Positions 42,145 to 51,951 of a DNA stretch of 64,000 nucleotides are shown here, piece by piece. The notes below the pieces were generated by a model that was not told where the DNA came from, ran no database searches, and saw nothing but the letters and a program-made list of their open reading frames with translations. The stretch's first letter is position 1, and each line of letters opens with the position of its first letter. The DNA is taken from assembly GCF_025231525.1 (NCBI RefSeq), contig NZ_CP103057.1:1443001-1507000 (forward strand), read 5' to 3'. Origin of the DNA: Sphingomonas endolithica. GTDB lineage: Bacteria; Pseudomonadota; Alphaproteobacteria; Sphingomonadales; Sphingomonadaceae. Both the position numbers and the translations under genes were made by a program.

Positions 42145-43113
42145 TCAAAGCCGATGTTCTCCCTTCACCCAGCGCACCGTGCCGCTCGACGCGCGCATTA
42201 CCACGCTCTCCGTCGTCATCGTACCGCCCTTGCGCTTCACCCCCGCCAGCAACGACCCGTCGGTTACGCCGGTGGCGGCAAAAATGCAGTCGCCCTTGGC
42301 AAGTTCGGTGAGGTCGTATTGCTTGTCGAGATCGGTCACGCCCCACTTGGCCGCACGGCCGCGCTCGTCGTCGTTGCGGAACAGCAAGCGGCCCTTGAAC
42401 TGCCCGCCGACGCAGCGTAAAGCCGCGGCCGCGAGCACGCCCTCCGGCGCCCCGCCCGAGCCCATATAGATGTCGATCGTCGTATCCGGGTTGGTCGTGG
42501 CGATCACGCCCGCCACGTCGCCGTCGCCGATCAGCATGATGCCGACCCCCAGCGCACGCAGTTCGGCGATCAGTTTCTCGTGGCGCGGGCGATCCAGCAC
42601 GCAGGCGATGATCTCCGATGGCTCGACGCCCTTGGCCGCCGCCAGCGCGCAGATATTCTCAGTCGGCGTGCGGTCCAGATCGATGATGCCCTCGGGGTAG
42701 CCGGGGCCGACCGCGATCTTGTCCATGTACACGTCAGGCGCGTTGAGCAGCCCGCCTTGTTCGGCGATCGCCAGCACGGCCAGGCTGTTGGGGCCAGCGG
42801 TGGCGCAGATCGTCGTGCCTTCCAGCGGATCGAGCGCGATGTCGATCTTCGGGCCCTTGCCGATCGCAGAGCCGACCTTTTCGCCGATGAACAGCATCGG
42901 CGCCTCGTCTCGCTCGCCCTCGCCGATCACCACGGTGCCGTCCATGTAGAGCTCGTTCAGCGCCTCGCGCATCGCCTCGACGGCGGCGGCATCGGCCGCC
43001 TTTTCGTCACCGCGCCCGACCAGCTTGGAGGCCGCCACGGCCGCAGCCTCGGTGACGCGTACCATTTCGAGCACGAGAACGCGGTCGAGGACCTTGCTGG
43101 CGGTAGTGGTCAT
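42145..43113 (-). CDS. glpX: class II fructose-1,6-bisphosphatase
   Basis: A 322-residue GlpX. It has LEMVRVTEAAAVAASKLVGR, the metal-site VVIGEGERDEAPML, DPLEGTT and MGSGGAPEGVLAAAALRC. It dephosphorylates fructose 1,6-bisphosphate in gluconeogenesis. AAGGGA before ATG 43113 supports the start. It lies 57 bases downstream of the glutaminyl cyclase gene on the same strand and may be part of that transcript. Confidence 0.96.
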   Translation of the reverse strand: MTTTASKVLDRVLVLEMVRVTEAAAVAASKLVGRGDEKAADAAAVEAMREALNELYMDGTVVIGEGERDEAPMLFIGEKVGSAIGKGPKIDIALDPLEGTTICATAGPNSLAVLAIAEQGGLLNAPDVYMDKIAVGPGYPEGIIDLDRTPTENICALAAAKGVEPSEIIACVLDRPRHEKLIAELRALGVGIMLIGDGDVAGVIATTNPDTTIDIYMGSGGAPEGVLAAAALRCVGGQFKGRLLFRNDDERGRAAKWGVTDLDKQYDLTELAKGDCIFAATGVTDGSLLAGVKRKGGTMTTESVVMRASSGTVRWVKGEHRL

Positions 43114-43170
43114 GAAAAATCCCTTGTTGTTGCCGGTGTCGTTAGGCGGCGTGTGTTGCCGTGTCGAGAC

Positions 43171-43938
43171 TCAGCGGCGACCGGCAGAACGCGGCGGCGC
43201 GATCTCGAACAGCAACGGCCACTCCTTGCCCGTGACGAACAGACGCCGTGCCTTGGCATCCCAGGCGATGCCGTTGGGAACCTGATCGGTGCCGAACACG
43301 CCGGCGCGCTGGTGCAACGCTGTAAGATCGATCCAGCCGATCACATGCCCGGTCTTCGGATCGATCCGCGCGATGCGATCGGTCAGCCAGACATTGGCGA
43401 GGATCTCGCCCTCGACATATTCGATCTCGTTCAGCCGTTCGACCGGCACGCCGTCTGCGGTGACCAGCAAGGTGCGACGCTGCTTGAAGGTGCCCGGATC
43501 GAGGAAGCGCAACGTCGGCGTGCCGTCCGACATGATCAGGCCATCGGCATCGGCCGTCAGCGCCCAGCCCTCGCCCGGATAGCGGAAGCTGCCGAGCTTG
43601 CGGAACCCGTCGAGCGACCAGCGGAAGCCGATCCCGTCCTTCCAGGTCAGGCTGACGATCTGCCCGCGCCACGCCGCAATGCCTTCGCCGAACAAAGGCG
43701 GCGGCATGGCGACGCTCTTCAACACGCGACCGGTGGCGAGATCGACCTTGCGGATGCCCGAACGGCCGACTTCGCCCGTACTCTCGTACAAGGCACCGTC
43801 CTGGTAGAACAGACCTTCGGTATAGGCCTTGGGATCGTGCGGGTACGCCTTGACCACCGTCGCCGGCGCGACCGGAATCGCAGTCTGCGCGGCACAGGGC
43901 GCCGCCAGCAGCGCGATCGCGGCGATCAGCGCGCGCAT
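43171..43938 (-). CDS. glutaminyl-peptide cyclotransferase
   Basis: A 255-residue protein of the plant/bacterial glutamine cyclotransferase family (PF05096), a five-bladed beta-propeller. It has a signal peptide (to CAAQ, about 18), then YPHDPKAYTEGLFY, YESTGEVGRSGIR, FGEGIA, LTWKDGIGF and RLNEIEYVEGEILANVW. It would convert N-terminal Gln of exported peptides to pyroglutamate in the periplasm. ATG 43938 shares one base with the dapD stop (TGATG), so translation is coupled. Confidence 0.9.
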   Translation of the reverse strand: MRALIAAIALLAAPCAAQTAIPVAPATVVKAYPHDPKAYTEGLFYQDGALYESTGEVGRSGIRKVDLATGRVLKSVAMPPPLFGEGIAAWRGQIVSLTWKDGIGFRWSLDGFRKLGSFRYPGEGWALTADADGLIMSDGTPTLRFLDPGTFKQRRTLLVTADGVPVERLNEIEYVEGEILANVWLTDRIARIDPKTGHVIGWIDLTALHQRAGVFGTDQVPNGIAWDAKARRLFVTGKEWPLLFEIAPPRSAGRR

Positions 43939-44753
43939 CAATCGCGCAGCAGATCGTTGATGCTGGTCTTGGAGCGGGTCTGCGCATCAACCCGCTTGAC
44001 GATCACCGCGCAATACAGGCCGAGATCGCCACCCGTGCTGCCCGGCACGACGACGGCGTAAGGCGGCACTTCGCCCTTGAACACCTCGCCGGTCGCCCGA
44101 TCGATGATCTTGGTCGAGGCGCCGAGATAGACACCCATCGACAGCACCGCGCCCTCGCCGACGCGCACGCCTTCCGCCACTTCAGAGCGCGCGCCGATGA
44201 ACGCGCCGTCGCCGATGATCACCGGATCGGCCTGCAGCGGCTCGAGCACGCCGCCGATCCCCGCGCCGCCGGATATGTGCACGTTGGCGCCGATCTGCGC
44301 GCAACTGCCAACCGTCGCCCAGGCATCGATCATCGAATTCTCGCCGACATAGCCTCCGATATTGACGAAGCTCGGCATCAGGATCGCGCCCTTGGCGATG
44401 AACGCCCCGCGGCGCACGATGCTGCCCGGCACGCTGCGGAACCCGGCGGCGCGGTGGCGCGCCTCGTCCCAGCCGTCGAACTTGGAGGGGACCTTGTCGA
44501 ACCAGGTGGCGCTGTCCGGCCCCTGAATCAGTTCATTGTCGTTGAGCCGGAAGCTCAGCAGCACTGCCTTCTTGAGCCATTGATTGACCCGCCAGCCGCC
44601 CGTCTCGTCCGGTTCGGCGACGCGCGCCGCACCCGAATCGAGCAGTTCCAGCGCCTCTTCCACCGCGCTGCGCACAGCGCCGACCGTGGTGAAGCCGAGA
44701 TCCACCCGGTCTTCCCAGGCGCTCTCGATCGTCTTCTGCAGATTATCGCTCAT
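43938..44753 (-). CDS. dapD: 2,3,4,5-tetrahydropyridine-2,6-dicarboxylate N-succinyltransferase
   Basis: A 271-residue DapD. The N domain has AWEDRVDL and [17 protein letters not shown]; the left-handed beta-helix carries hexapeptide repeats ([20 protein letters not shown], then [20 protein letters not shown]). It makes N-succinyl-2-amino-6-ketopimelate in lysine and diaminopimelate synthesis. ATG 44753 overlaps the stop of the HAD gene by four bases. dapE is not adjacent. Confidence 0.97.
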   Translation of the reverse strand: MSDNLQKTIESAWEDRVDLGFTTVGAVRSAVEEALELLDSGAARVAEPDETGGWRVNQWLKKAVLLSFRLNDNELIQGPDSATWFDKVPSKFDGWDEARHRAAGFRSVPGSIVRRGAFIAKGAILMPSFVNIGGYVGENSMIDAWATVGSCAQIGANVHISGGAGIGGVLEPLQADPVIIGDGAFIGARSEVAEGVRVGEGAVLSMGVYLGASTKIIDRATGEVFKGEVPPYAVVVPGSTGGDLGLYCAVIVKRVDAQTRSKTSINDLLRD

Positions 44754-45415
44754 GCGGCCTCCAATATCTCTTCCAGCCAATGGCCGATGTCGTGGGTAAT
44801 GAAATCGACGTGCCCATGCGTTTCGTTCGGCGTCTGCTCGGAGCCGTTGTCGACCCACAAGGTGGTCATGCCGATCGCCTTTGCCGGTGCCAGATTGCGC
44901 GCCATGTCCTCGGCGAACAGGCTGGTGTGCGGATCGATGTCGAACGCCGCGCACAGCCCGGCATAGGCCGATAGCTGCGGCTTGGGTGCGAGACCCATGG
45001 CGTGGATGTCATGGATCGCCTCGAAGCTGCTGCCCAGGCCGAGCCGCCCGAGCACGTTGGTGGCATAGGGCGCATCGGCGTTGGTGAAGACGATCTTGCG
45101 CCCCGGCAGCTTGGCGATCGCCGCGGCGAGCGGGGCATTCTCCTCCAGCACGTCCATCTCGATGTCGTGCACGAAGGCGAGGAATTCGTGCGGATCCGCG
45201 CCGTGATCCGCCATCAGGCCAGCGAGCGTCGTGCCATGGGCATGGAAATAGCCCTTCTGGATGCGCCGTGCCTCGGCCAGATCTACGCCCAGCCGTTCGG
45301 ATATGTACGCGCCCATCTTGGCATCGACCTGATCGAACAGCCGTACGCTCGCCGGGTACAGCGTATTGTCGAGATCGAAGATCCAGGTGTCGATATGGGC
45401 GAGCCGGGGGTCCAT
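44750..45415 (-). CDS. HAD-family pyrimidine 5'-nucleotidase
   Basis: A 221-residue HAD phosphatase: catalytic FDLDNTLYP at about 13-21, the motif II region IVFTNAD, motif III Lys in LAPKPQ and motif [10 protein letters not shown]. The sequence fits the SDT1-like pyrimidine 5'-nucleotidase group, which dephosphorylates UMP/CMP or related phosphates. It is the first gene of the dapD transcript; the link to lysine synthesis is unclear. Confidence 0.9.
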   Translation of the reverse strand: MDPRLAHIDTWIFDLDNTLYPASVRLFDQVDAKMGAYISERLGVDLAEARRIQKGYFHAHGTTLAGLMADHGADPHEFLAFVHDIEMDVLEENAPLAAAIAKLPGRKIVFTNADAPYATNVLGRLGLGSSFEAIHDIHAMGLAPKPQLSAYAGLCAAFDIDPHTSLFAEDMARNLAPAKAIGMTTLWVDNGSEQTPNETHGHVDFITHDIGHWLEEILEAA

Positions 45416-45474
45416 GTGGGTGAGGCTCTACGGCCACCGAGTGAGGTGGCGCAACCCCGACCCCCGCAATACCC

Positions 45475-45579
45475 GTCATCCTGAACTTGTTTCCGGATCC
45501 AGGCGCGGCCACCTGCCAAATAGACGGTGTCGGTGAGACGGAGGACCGCACCTGGATCCTGAAACAAGTTCAGGATGAC
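45475..45579. repeat. intergenic palindrome, type R2
   Basis: Begins GTCATCCTGAACTTGTTTCC and ends GATCCTGAAACAAGTTCAGG-ATGAC; second copy of the element at 1206-1310. It lies between divergent genes. Confidence 0.85.
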
Positions 45580-45629
45580 CTTCATAATGGGGCTAGCGAG
45601 AGTAAGTCCCCCTCCCCACATCCTTGTTC

Positions 45630-46628
45630 ATGACAGCCTATTCATTGCTCGATCTCGTCCCCGTCGTAGAAGGCGGTACCGTGTCCCAGGCGCTGGCCAA
45701 TGCCGCCGATCTCGCGCAGCATGCCGAGGGCCTCGGCTTCAGCCGCTACTGGACGGCGGAGCATCACGGCATGGCCGGGATCGCCAGCGCGGCGACATCG
45801 GTGGTGCTGGGGCACATCGCCGCGGCGACATCGACGATCCGGATCGGCGCAGGCGGGATCATGCTGCCCAACCACGCGCCGCTGGCGATCGCCGAGCAGT
45901 TCGGTACCCTTGATGCGCTGTTTCCGGGACGGATCGATCTCGGGCTCGGCCGGGCCCCGGGGTCGGATCAGCGAGTCGCGCATGCCATGCGGCGCACGCT
46001 GGAGACCGATGCGAACGCCTTCCCGCAGGACGTGCTGGAGCTGCAAAGCTATTTCGCCGACGATGGCCAGACCGGGATCACGGCCACGCCGGGTGCCGGT
46101 GCCAAGGTCGACCTGTGGATCCTGGGATCGAGCACGTTCGGTGCGCAGCTCGCCGCCGCGCTCGGGCTGCCTTATGCCTTCGCATCGCATTTCGCGCCGG
46201 ATGCGCTGATGAGCGCGATCGCGATCTACCGTCGCGACTTCAAGCCCTCGGCGGCACTCTCCCGCCCGCACGTCATGGCTGGCTTCAACGTGTTCGCGGC
46301 CGACACCGCCGAGGAGGCGGAACTGGTGGCGAGTTCGCAGCAGCAGGCGTTCATCGCGCTCCGCACTGGCAACCCGGGCAAGATGAAGCCGCCGCTCGCC
46401 GGGTATCGCGAGAGCCTCGGCGCGCAGGGTCAGGCGATGCTGGATCATGTGCTGCAATGCTCGGCGGTCGGTGGCCCGGCCAAGGTGGCGCGCGAGATCG
46501 CCACCTTCGTCGCGCGGACGGGTGTCGACGAGTTGATGGTGGCGAGCGCGATCTACGATCATGGAGCGCGCAAGCGCAGCCTGGAGATCACCGCCCAGGC
46601 GATGGCCGAGTTGAAGGTCGCCGCTTAA
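45630..46628 (+). CDS. LLM class flavin-dependent oxidoreductase (luciferase-like)
   Basis: A 332-residue luciferase-like monooxygenase of the MsnO8 type: [38 protein letters not shown] and [12 protein letters not shown]. It would use FMNH2 or F420-like flavin chemistry on an unknown small substrate. ATG 45630 is used; an in-frame TTG at 45624 is possible, and there is no clear ribosome site. Confidence 0.9.
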   Translation: MTAYSLLDLVPVVEGGTVSQALANAADLAQHAEGLGFSRYWTAEHHGMAGIASAATSVVLGHIAAATSTIRIGAGGIMLPNHAPLAIAEQFGTLDALFPGRIDLGLGRAPGSDQRVAHAMRRTLETDANAFPQDVLELQSYFADDGQTGITATPGAGAKVDLWILGSSTFGAQLAAALGLPYAFASHFAPDALMSAIAIYRRDFKPSAALSRPHVMAGFNVFAADTAEEAELVASSQQQAFIALRTGNPGKMKPPLAGYRESLGAQGQAMLDHVLQCSAVGGPAKVAREIATFVARTGVDELMVASAIYDHGARKRSLEITAQAMAELKVAA

Positions 46629-46630
46629 CT

Positions 46631-46761
46631 CCTCTCCGGAACGGGTGGCGGAACCGCTCGGCTCCTTCAGCTGAGTAATGGAGGGGGCTTTCCCAAGCGC
46701 CAGCGTTGCCGGCCCGCCCCCTCCGTCAGCCTGCGGCTGCCACCTCCCCGTGCCGGGGAGG
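46631..46761. repeat. intergenic palindrome, type R6
   Basis: Second R6 copy, with left end CCTCTCCGGAACGGG and right end CCACCTCCCCGTGCCGGGGA. Lies between convergent genes (LLM enzyme and histidine kinase). Confidence 0.75.
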
Positions 46762-46762
46762 A

Positions 46763-48166
46763 TCAGTTTGCGGCCGGTAGCCTCAGTCTGACGAGCAGCC
46801 CACCCAGATCTTCGCTCTCTTCCAGGCTTACCGTGCCTTCGTAGATCTCCGCCACGTCGCGGACGATCGCCATCCCCAGGCCGGTGCCCGGCTTGCCGCT
46901 GTCCAGCCGCACGCCGCGATCGAAGATGCGCACGCGCTGCTCCTCCGGGATACCCGCGCCATCGTCCTCGATCAGGAACTCGACGAAGCCGGAATGCTGA
47001 CCGACCGTGACGAACACGCTGCCGCCACCATATTTGGCGGCATTCTCGATCAGATTGCCGAGCATCTCGTCGAGATCCTGCCGCTCGACATGGACCTGCA
47101 GCGTCTTGGGCCCATCGATGTCGATCCGCACATGGCGATATAGCCGCGCCACCGCACGTTCGACCGATTCGAGGCTCGGCCACACATCCGCGCGGCTATG
47201 CGCCGATCCGCGCCGGCCGACGGCACGCGCGCGGGCGAGGTGATGGTCAACCTGGCGGCGCATCGTCCGCGCCTCGCGCACCACCGTCTCGCCGAGATCG
47301 TCCGCCTCCGCGGTCGCCGCATTCATGATCACGGTGAGCGGCGTCTTTAGCGCATGCGCGAGATTGCCGGCGTGGCGACGCGCTTCCTCCGCCTGACGTT
47401 CGTTGTGCGCGATCAGGCCGTTCAGTTCCTCGACCATCGGCGCGACCTCGACCGGCATCGGCCGTTCGATCTGCCGCGACTTGCCCGATCGCATGCGCGC
47501 GATTTCCTCGCGCACCTTTCTCAGCGGCCATAGCCCGTAAAAGGTCTGCAACGCCGCCATCACCAACAGCCCCAAGCCGAGCAATGCAAAGCTTCGCACC
47601 AGCGTCTTGCGCAGCGTGTTGATCTGCAGATCGAGCCCGTCGCGGGTCTGCGCGACCTGGAAACGCCAGCGCCTGGGCGATCCCGGCAGCCTGACGTCGC
47701 GTTCCAGGATACGTAGCTTCTCGCCCGCAAATTGCGCGCTGTCATAGATGTGGATGCCGAGATCGGTATGGGCCGAACCGAAGCGCAGCCGGCGATCCCA
47801 TAGCGAACGCGATGGGAAATCCTCGCTGCCTTTACCGCTGACTTGCCAATATAGCCCCGATTGCGGTTCCAAGAATCGCTGATCTGCAGGCTCGCGGTTG
47901 AACACCACCTCACCGTCAGGCCCGATTTCTGCCGACACGATCAGCGCGGTCAGCACATATTCGAGCTGATCGTCGAAGTTGCGCGTCACCGCTTGCGTCA
48001 GAACGCGGTCAAGCGCGTAGCCGCCCCCGGTGAGCAATAGCATGATCCACACCGCCGCGATGAGGATCATGCGGCGCGAAAGGCTCCCGGTCGTGCGAAC
48101 ATAGCCGCGGCTGGGCAGCGGTTCCGATTCGATCGGCACCGCCGCCGCGCCGCTTGTCTCAGGCAT
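46763..48166 (-). CDS. PhoQ-like sensor histidine kinase
   Basis: A 467-residue kinase. Transmembrane helices lie at about 33-50 and 190-210 with a periplasmic sensor of about 140 residues between. A HAMP-like linker follows, then the H box NLAHALKTPLTV with His271, N box NLIENAAKYG and GTGLGMAI. The HALKTPL form resembles PhoQ. It phosphorylates the response regulator encoded just upstream, whose stop it overlaps by eight bases. The signal is unknown; Mg2+, pH or peptide sensing are known for PhoQ relatives. Confidence 0.92.
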   Translation of the reverse strand: MPETSGAAAVPIESEPLPSRGYVRTTGSLSRRMILIAAVWIMLLLTGGGYALDRVLTQAVTRNFDDQLEYVLTALIVSAEIGPDGEVVFNREPADQRFLEPQSGLYWQVSGKGSEDFPSRSLWDRRLRFGSAHTDLGIHIYDSAQFAGEKLRILERDVRLPGSPRRWRFQVAQTRDGLDLQINTLRKTLVRSFALLGLGLLVMAALQTFYGLWPLRKVREEIARMRSGKSRQIERPMPVEVAPMVEELNGLIAHNERQAEEARRHAGNLAHALKTPLTVIMNAATAEADDLGETVVREARTMRRQVDHHLARARAVGRRGSAHSRADVWPSLESVERAVARLYRHVRIDIDGPKTLQVHVERQDLDEMLGNLIENAAKYGGGSVFVTVGQHSGFVEFLIEDDGAGIPEEQRVRIFDRGVRLDSGKPGTGLGMAIVRDVAEIYEGTVSLEESEDLGGLLVRLRLPAAN

Positions 48167-48824
48167 CCGGATCTTCGAGGCTGTAACCCAGGCCGCGGAT
48201 CGTGGTGATCACTTCCTGGCCGAGCTTCTTGCGGATGCGCGTGACGAACACTTCGATCGTGTTCGAATCACGATCGAAATCCTGATCGTAGATATGCTCG
48301 ATCAACTCGGTGCGGCTGACCACCTTGCCCTTGTGATGCAGCAGGTAGCTAAGCAATTTATATTCCTGCGCGGTCAACTTGACCGGCTCGCCCGCCTTGG
48401 TGACCTTGCCCGATCGCGTGTCGAGCCGCACATCGCCGGCAGTCAGTTCCGAGGAGGCATTGCCAGAGGCGCGGCGGATCAGCGCCCGCAGGCGGGCGAT
48501 CAGTTCCTCCGACTGGAACGGCTTGGCGACATAATCGTCGGCGCCGGCATCCAGCCCGGCTACCTTGTCCGACCAGCTGTCGCGTGCGGTGAGCACCAGC
48601 ACCGGCGCGGTGCGGCCTTCCTTGCGCCAGCGATCGAGTACGGTCAGGCCGTCGATCTCGGGCAGGCCGAGATCGAGCACGATCGCATCGTAATTCTCGG
48701 TCGAGCCCATGAAATGGCCTTCCTCGCCGTCGGTAGCGAGGTCGATAGCGTACCCTGCGCCTTCCAGCGTGTTCTTCAATTGCTGACCGAGATTCGGTTC
48801 GTCTTCGACGATCAGAACGCGCAT
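48159..48824 (-). CDS. OmpR/PhoP-family response regulator
   Basis: A 221-residue regulator: receiver domain with acidic pocket VEDEP and phospho-acceptor Asp51 (VLDLGLPEIDG), Lys in AKPFQ, and a winged-helix DNA-binding domain (VKLTAQEYKLLSYLLHHKGK, then NTIEVFVTRIRKKLG). It pairs with the PhoQ-like kinase. The PepSY gene lies just upstream on the same strand, so the three probably form one unit. Confidence 0.94.
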   Translation of the reverse strand: MRVLIVEDEPNLGQQLKNTLEGAGYAIDLATDGEEGHFMGSTENYDAIVLDLGLPEIDGLTVLDRWRKEGRTAPVLVLTARDSWSDKVAGLDAGADDYVAKPFQSEELIARLRALIRRASGNASSELTAGDVRLDTRSGKVTKAGEPVKLTAQEYKLLSYLLHHKGKVVSRTELIEHIYDQDFDRDSNTIEVFVTRIRKKLGQEVITTIRGLGYSLEDPDA

Positions 48825-48856
48825 GTATTCAATCCCCTCTTGCCCGAAAGGGCGGA

Positions 48857-49159
48857 TCAGTGGCCGGTGCGGCGCAGGATCTGGCCCGAGCGGCCGTCCA
48901 CGTCGACCCAGATGACGTTGCCATCGCGCAGGAACTTGAGCGTGTAAATGCCGCTATAGCCGTCCAGCTCGACGCCGAGATATTGTGCGCCGCGGATCTG
49001 CGGGACGACGCGGGACTCAATCTCGCGCAGCGGCAGGATCTTACCCTGGCGCCGCGCCTCGAACGCCTCGACCTGATCGCCGCGACGCTGCACGGGTGCA
49101 GGATCGGCAACCGCTGGCGTGGCGAGCAGACATAAAGTGAGGGCAAAAGACATCTTCAT
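48857..49159 (-). CDS. small periplasmic PepSY-domain protein
   Basis: A 100-residue protein with a signal peptide (MKMSFALTLCLLATPAVADP) and a single PepSY-like domain (LREIESRVVPQIRGAQYLGV, then WVDVDGRSGQIL). Small PepSY proteins often precede two-component systems and may act as protease inhibitors or sensors in the periplasm. The start is ATG 49159, or ATG 49153 two codons in. Confidence 0.82.
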   Translation of the reverse strand: MKMSFALTLCLLATPAVADPAPVQRRGDQVEAFEARRQGKILPLREIESRVVPQIRGAQYLGVELDGYSGIYTLKFLRDGNVIWVDVDGRSGQILRRTGH

Positions 49160-49260
49160 CGGGGTGTCGCATAGGGCGAAGGCGTTGAACAGCCTGTGAA
49201 TAGGCCCTTCAGGCTCTCGCAACTTGCCGCCCGGGGCGACACGCCCTAACGGACGCTGCC

Positions 49261-51039
<1,779 letters not shown>

Positions 51040-51086
51040 GCTCGGGTCGCTCTAAGCTCACCCTGCCTTAGGCGTTCGATACCCGC

Positions 51087-51899
51087 TCAGCCCAGGGCCT
51101 TGCTGTTCCGCCCGGCGAGATCAACGATGTAATGCCACGCCACCCGGCCCGATCGGCTGCCGCGGCGCGTTGCCCAGGCGATCGCATCGGCGGGGTCGAA
51201 TGGCAGGCCGTGCGCCTGCGCATAGCCTCGGACCACGGCCAGATAGCCGTCCTGGTCCATGACATGGAAGCCAAGGCTGAGCCCGAAGCGGTCGGCCAGG
51301 GCAAGCTGGTCGTCTGCCGCATCGCGCGGGTTGATCGCGCTTTCCTGCTCGGCGATGTCGCGCGGTATCAGGTGGCGGCGGTTGGACGTGACCAGCAGGC
51401 GTACGTTCGCTGGCCGAGCCTCCGCCCCGCCCTCCAGCATGGAGCGTAGCGCGCGGCCATCACCTGCCGCGTCGAAGCCGAGATCATCGATGAACACCGC
51501 GAACGCTCGAGAGACGGACGCAATGCTGGCGAAGAGCTGCGGCAGCGTGGCGAGATTGGCGGTGGCGACCTCGACCAGGGCAAGGTTCGCGCCGAGCCGC
51601 TGAAGATCCGCCACCGCCGCCTTCACCAGCGCCGACTTACCCGTACCGCGCGCGCCCCAGAGCAGCACGTCGTGCGCGGCATGACCCTCCGCGAGCCGGC
51701 CGAGATTGGCGGTGAGCGCGATCTTCTGGGCATCGATGCCGTGCAGTTGCGCGAGCGGCAGTGCGGCAAAGGCACGCGCCTCGGTCAGCGCGTCACCGCG
51801 CCACACATAGGCGGCATGAGCAACCGGATCGGCGGAGGATGGCGGGGCCGGAACCAGGCGTTCCAGGGCGGCGGCGATGCGGTCGAGCGGATCGGTCAT
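51087..51899 (-). CDS. DUF815 family P-loop ATPase
   Basis: A 270-residue AAA-like protein: Walker A WGARGTGKSALVKAA, Walker B FAVFIDDLGFD, and the sensor-like LLVTSNRRHLIPRD characteristic of DUF815. It also has FGLSLGFHVMDQDGYL. The family is widespread and uncharacterised; an AAA+ loader-like role is only inferred. It converges with uup and is tandem with the TPR gene. Confidence 0.88.
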   Translation of the reverse strand: MTDPLDRIAAALERLVPAPPSSADPVAHAAYVWRGDALTEARAFAALPLAQLHGIDAQKIALTANLGRLAEGHAAHDVLLWGARGTGKSALVKAAVADLQRLGANLALVEVATANLATLPQLFASIASVSRAFAVFIDDLGFDAAGDGRALRSMLEGGAEARPANVRLLVTSNRRHLIPRDIAEQESAINPRDAADDQLALADRFGLSLGFHVMDQDGYLAVVRGYAQAHGLPFDPADAIAWATRRGSRSGRVAWHYIVDLAGRNSKALG

Positions 51900-51951
51900 G
51901 CGCGGCCTATAGCTGCCGCGCCCCGCGCATCATACTGCATCGATCGACGCA

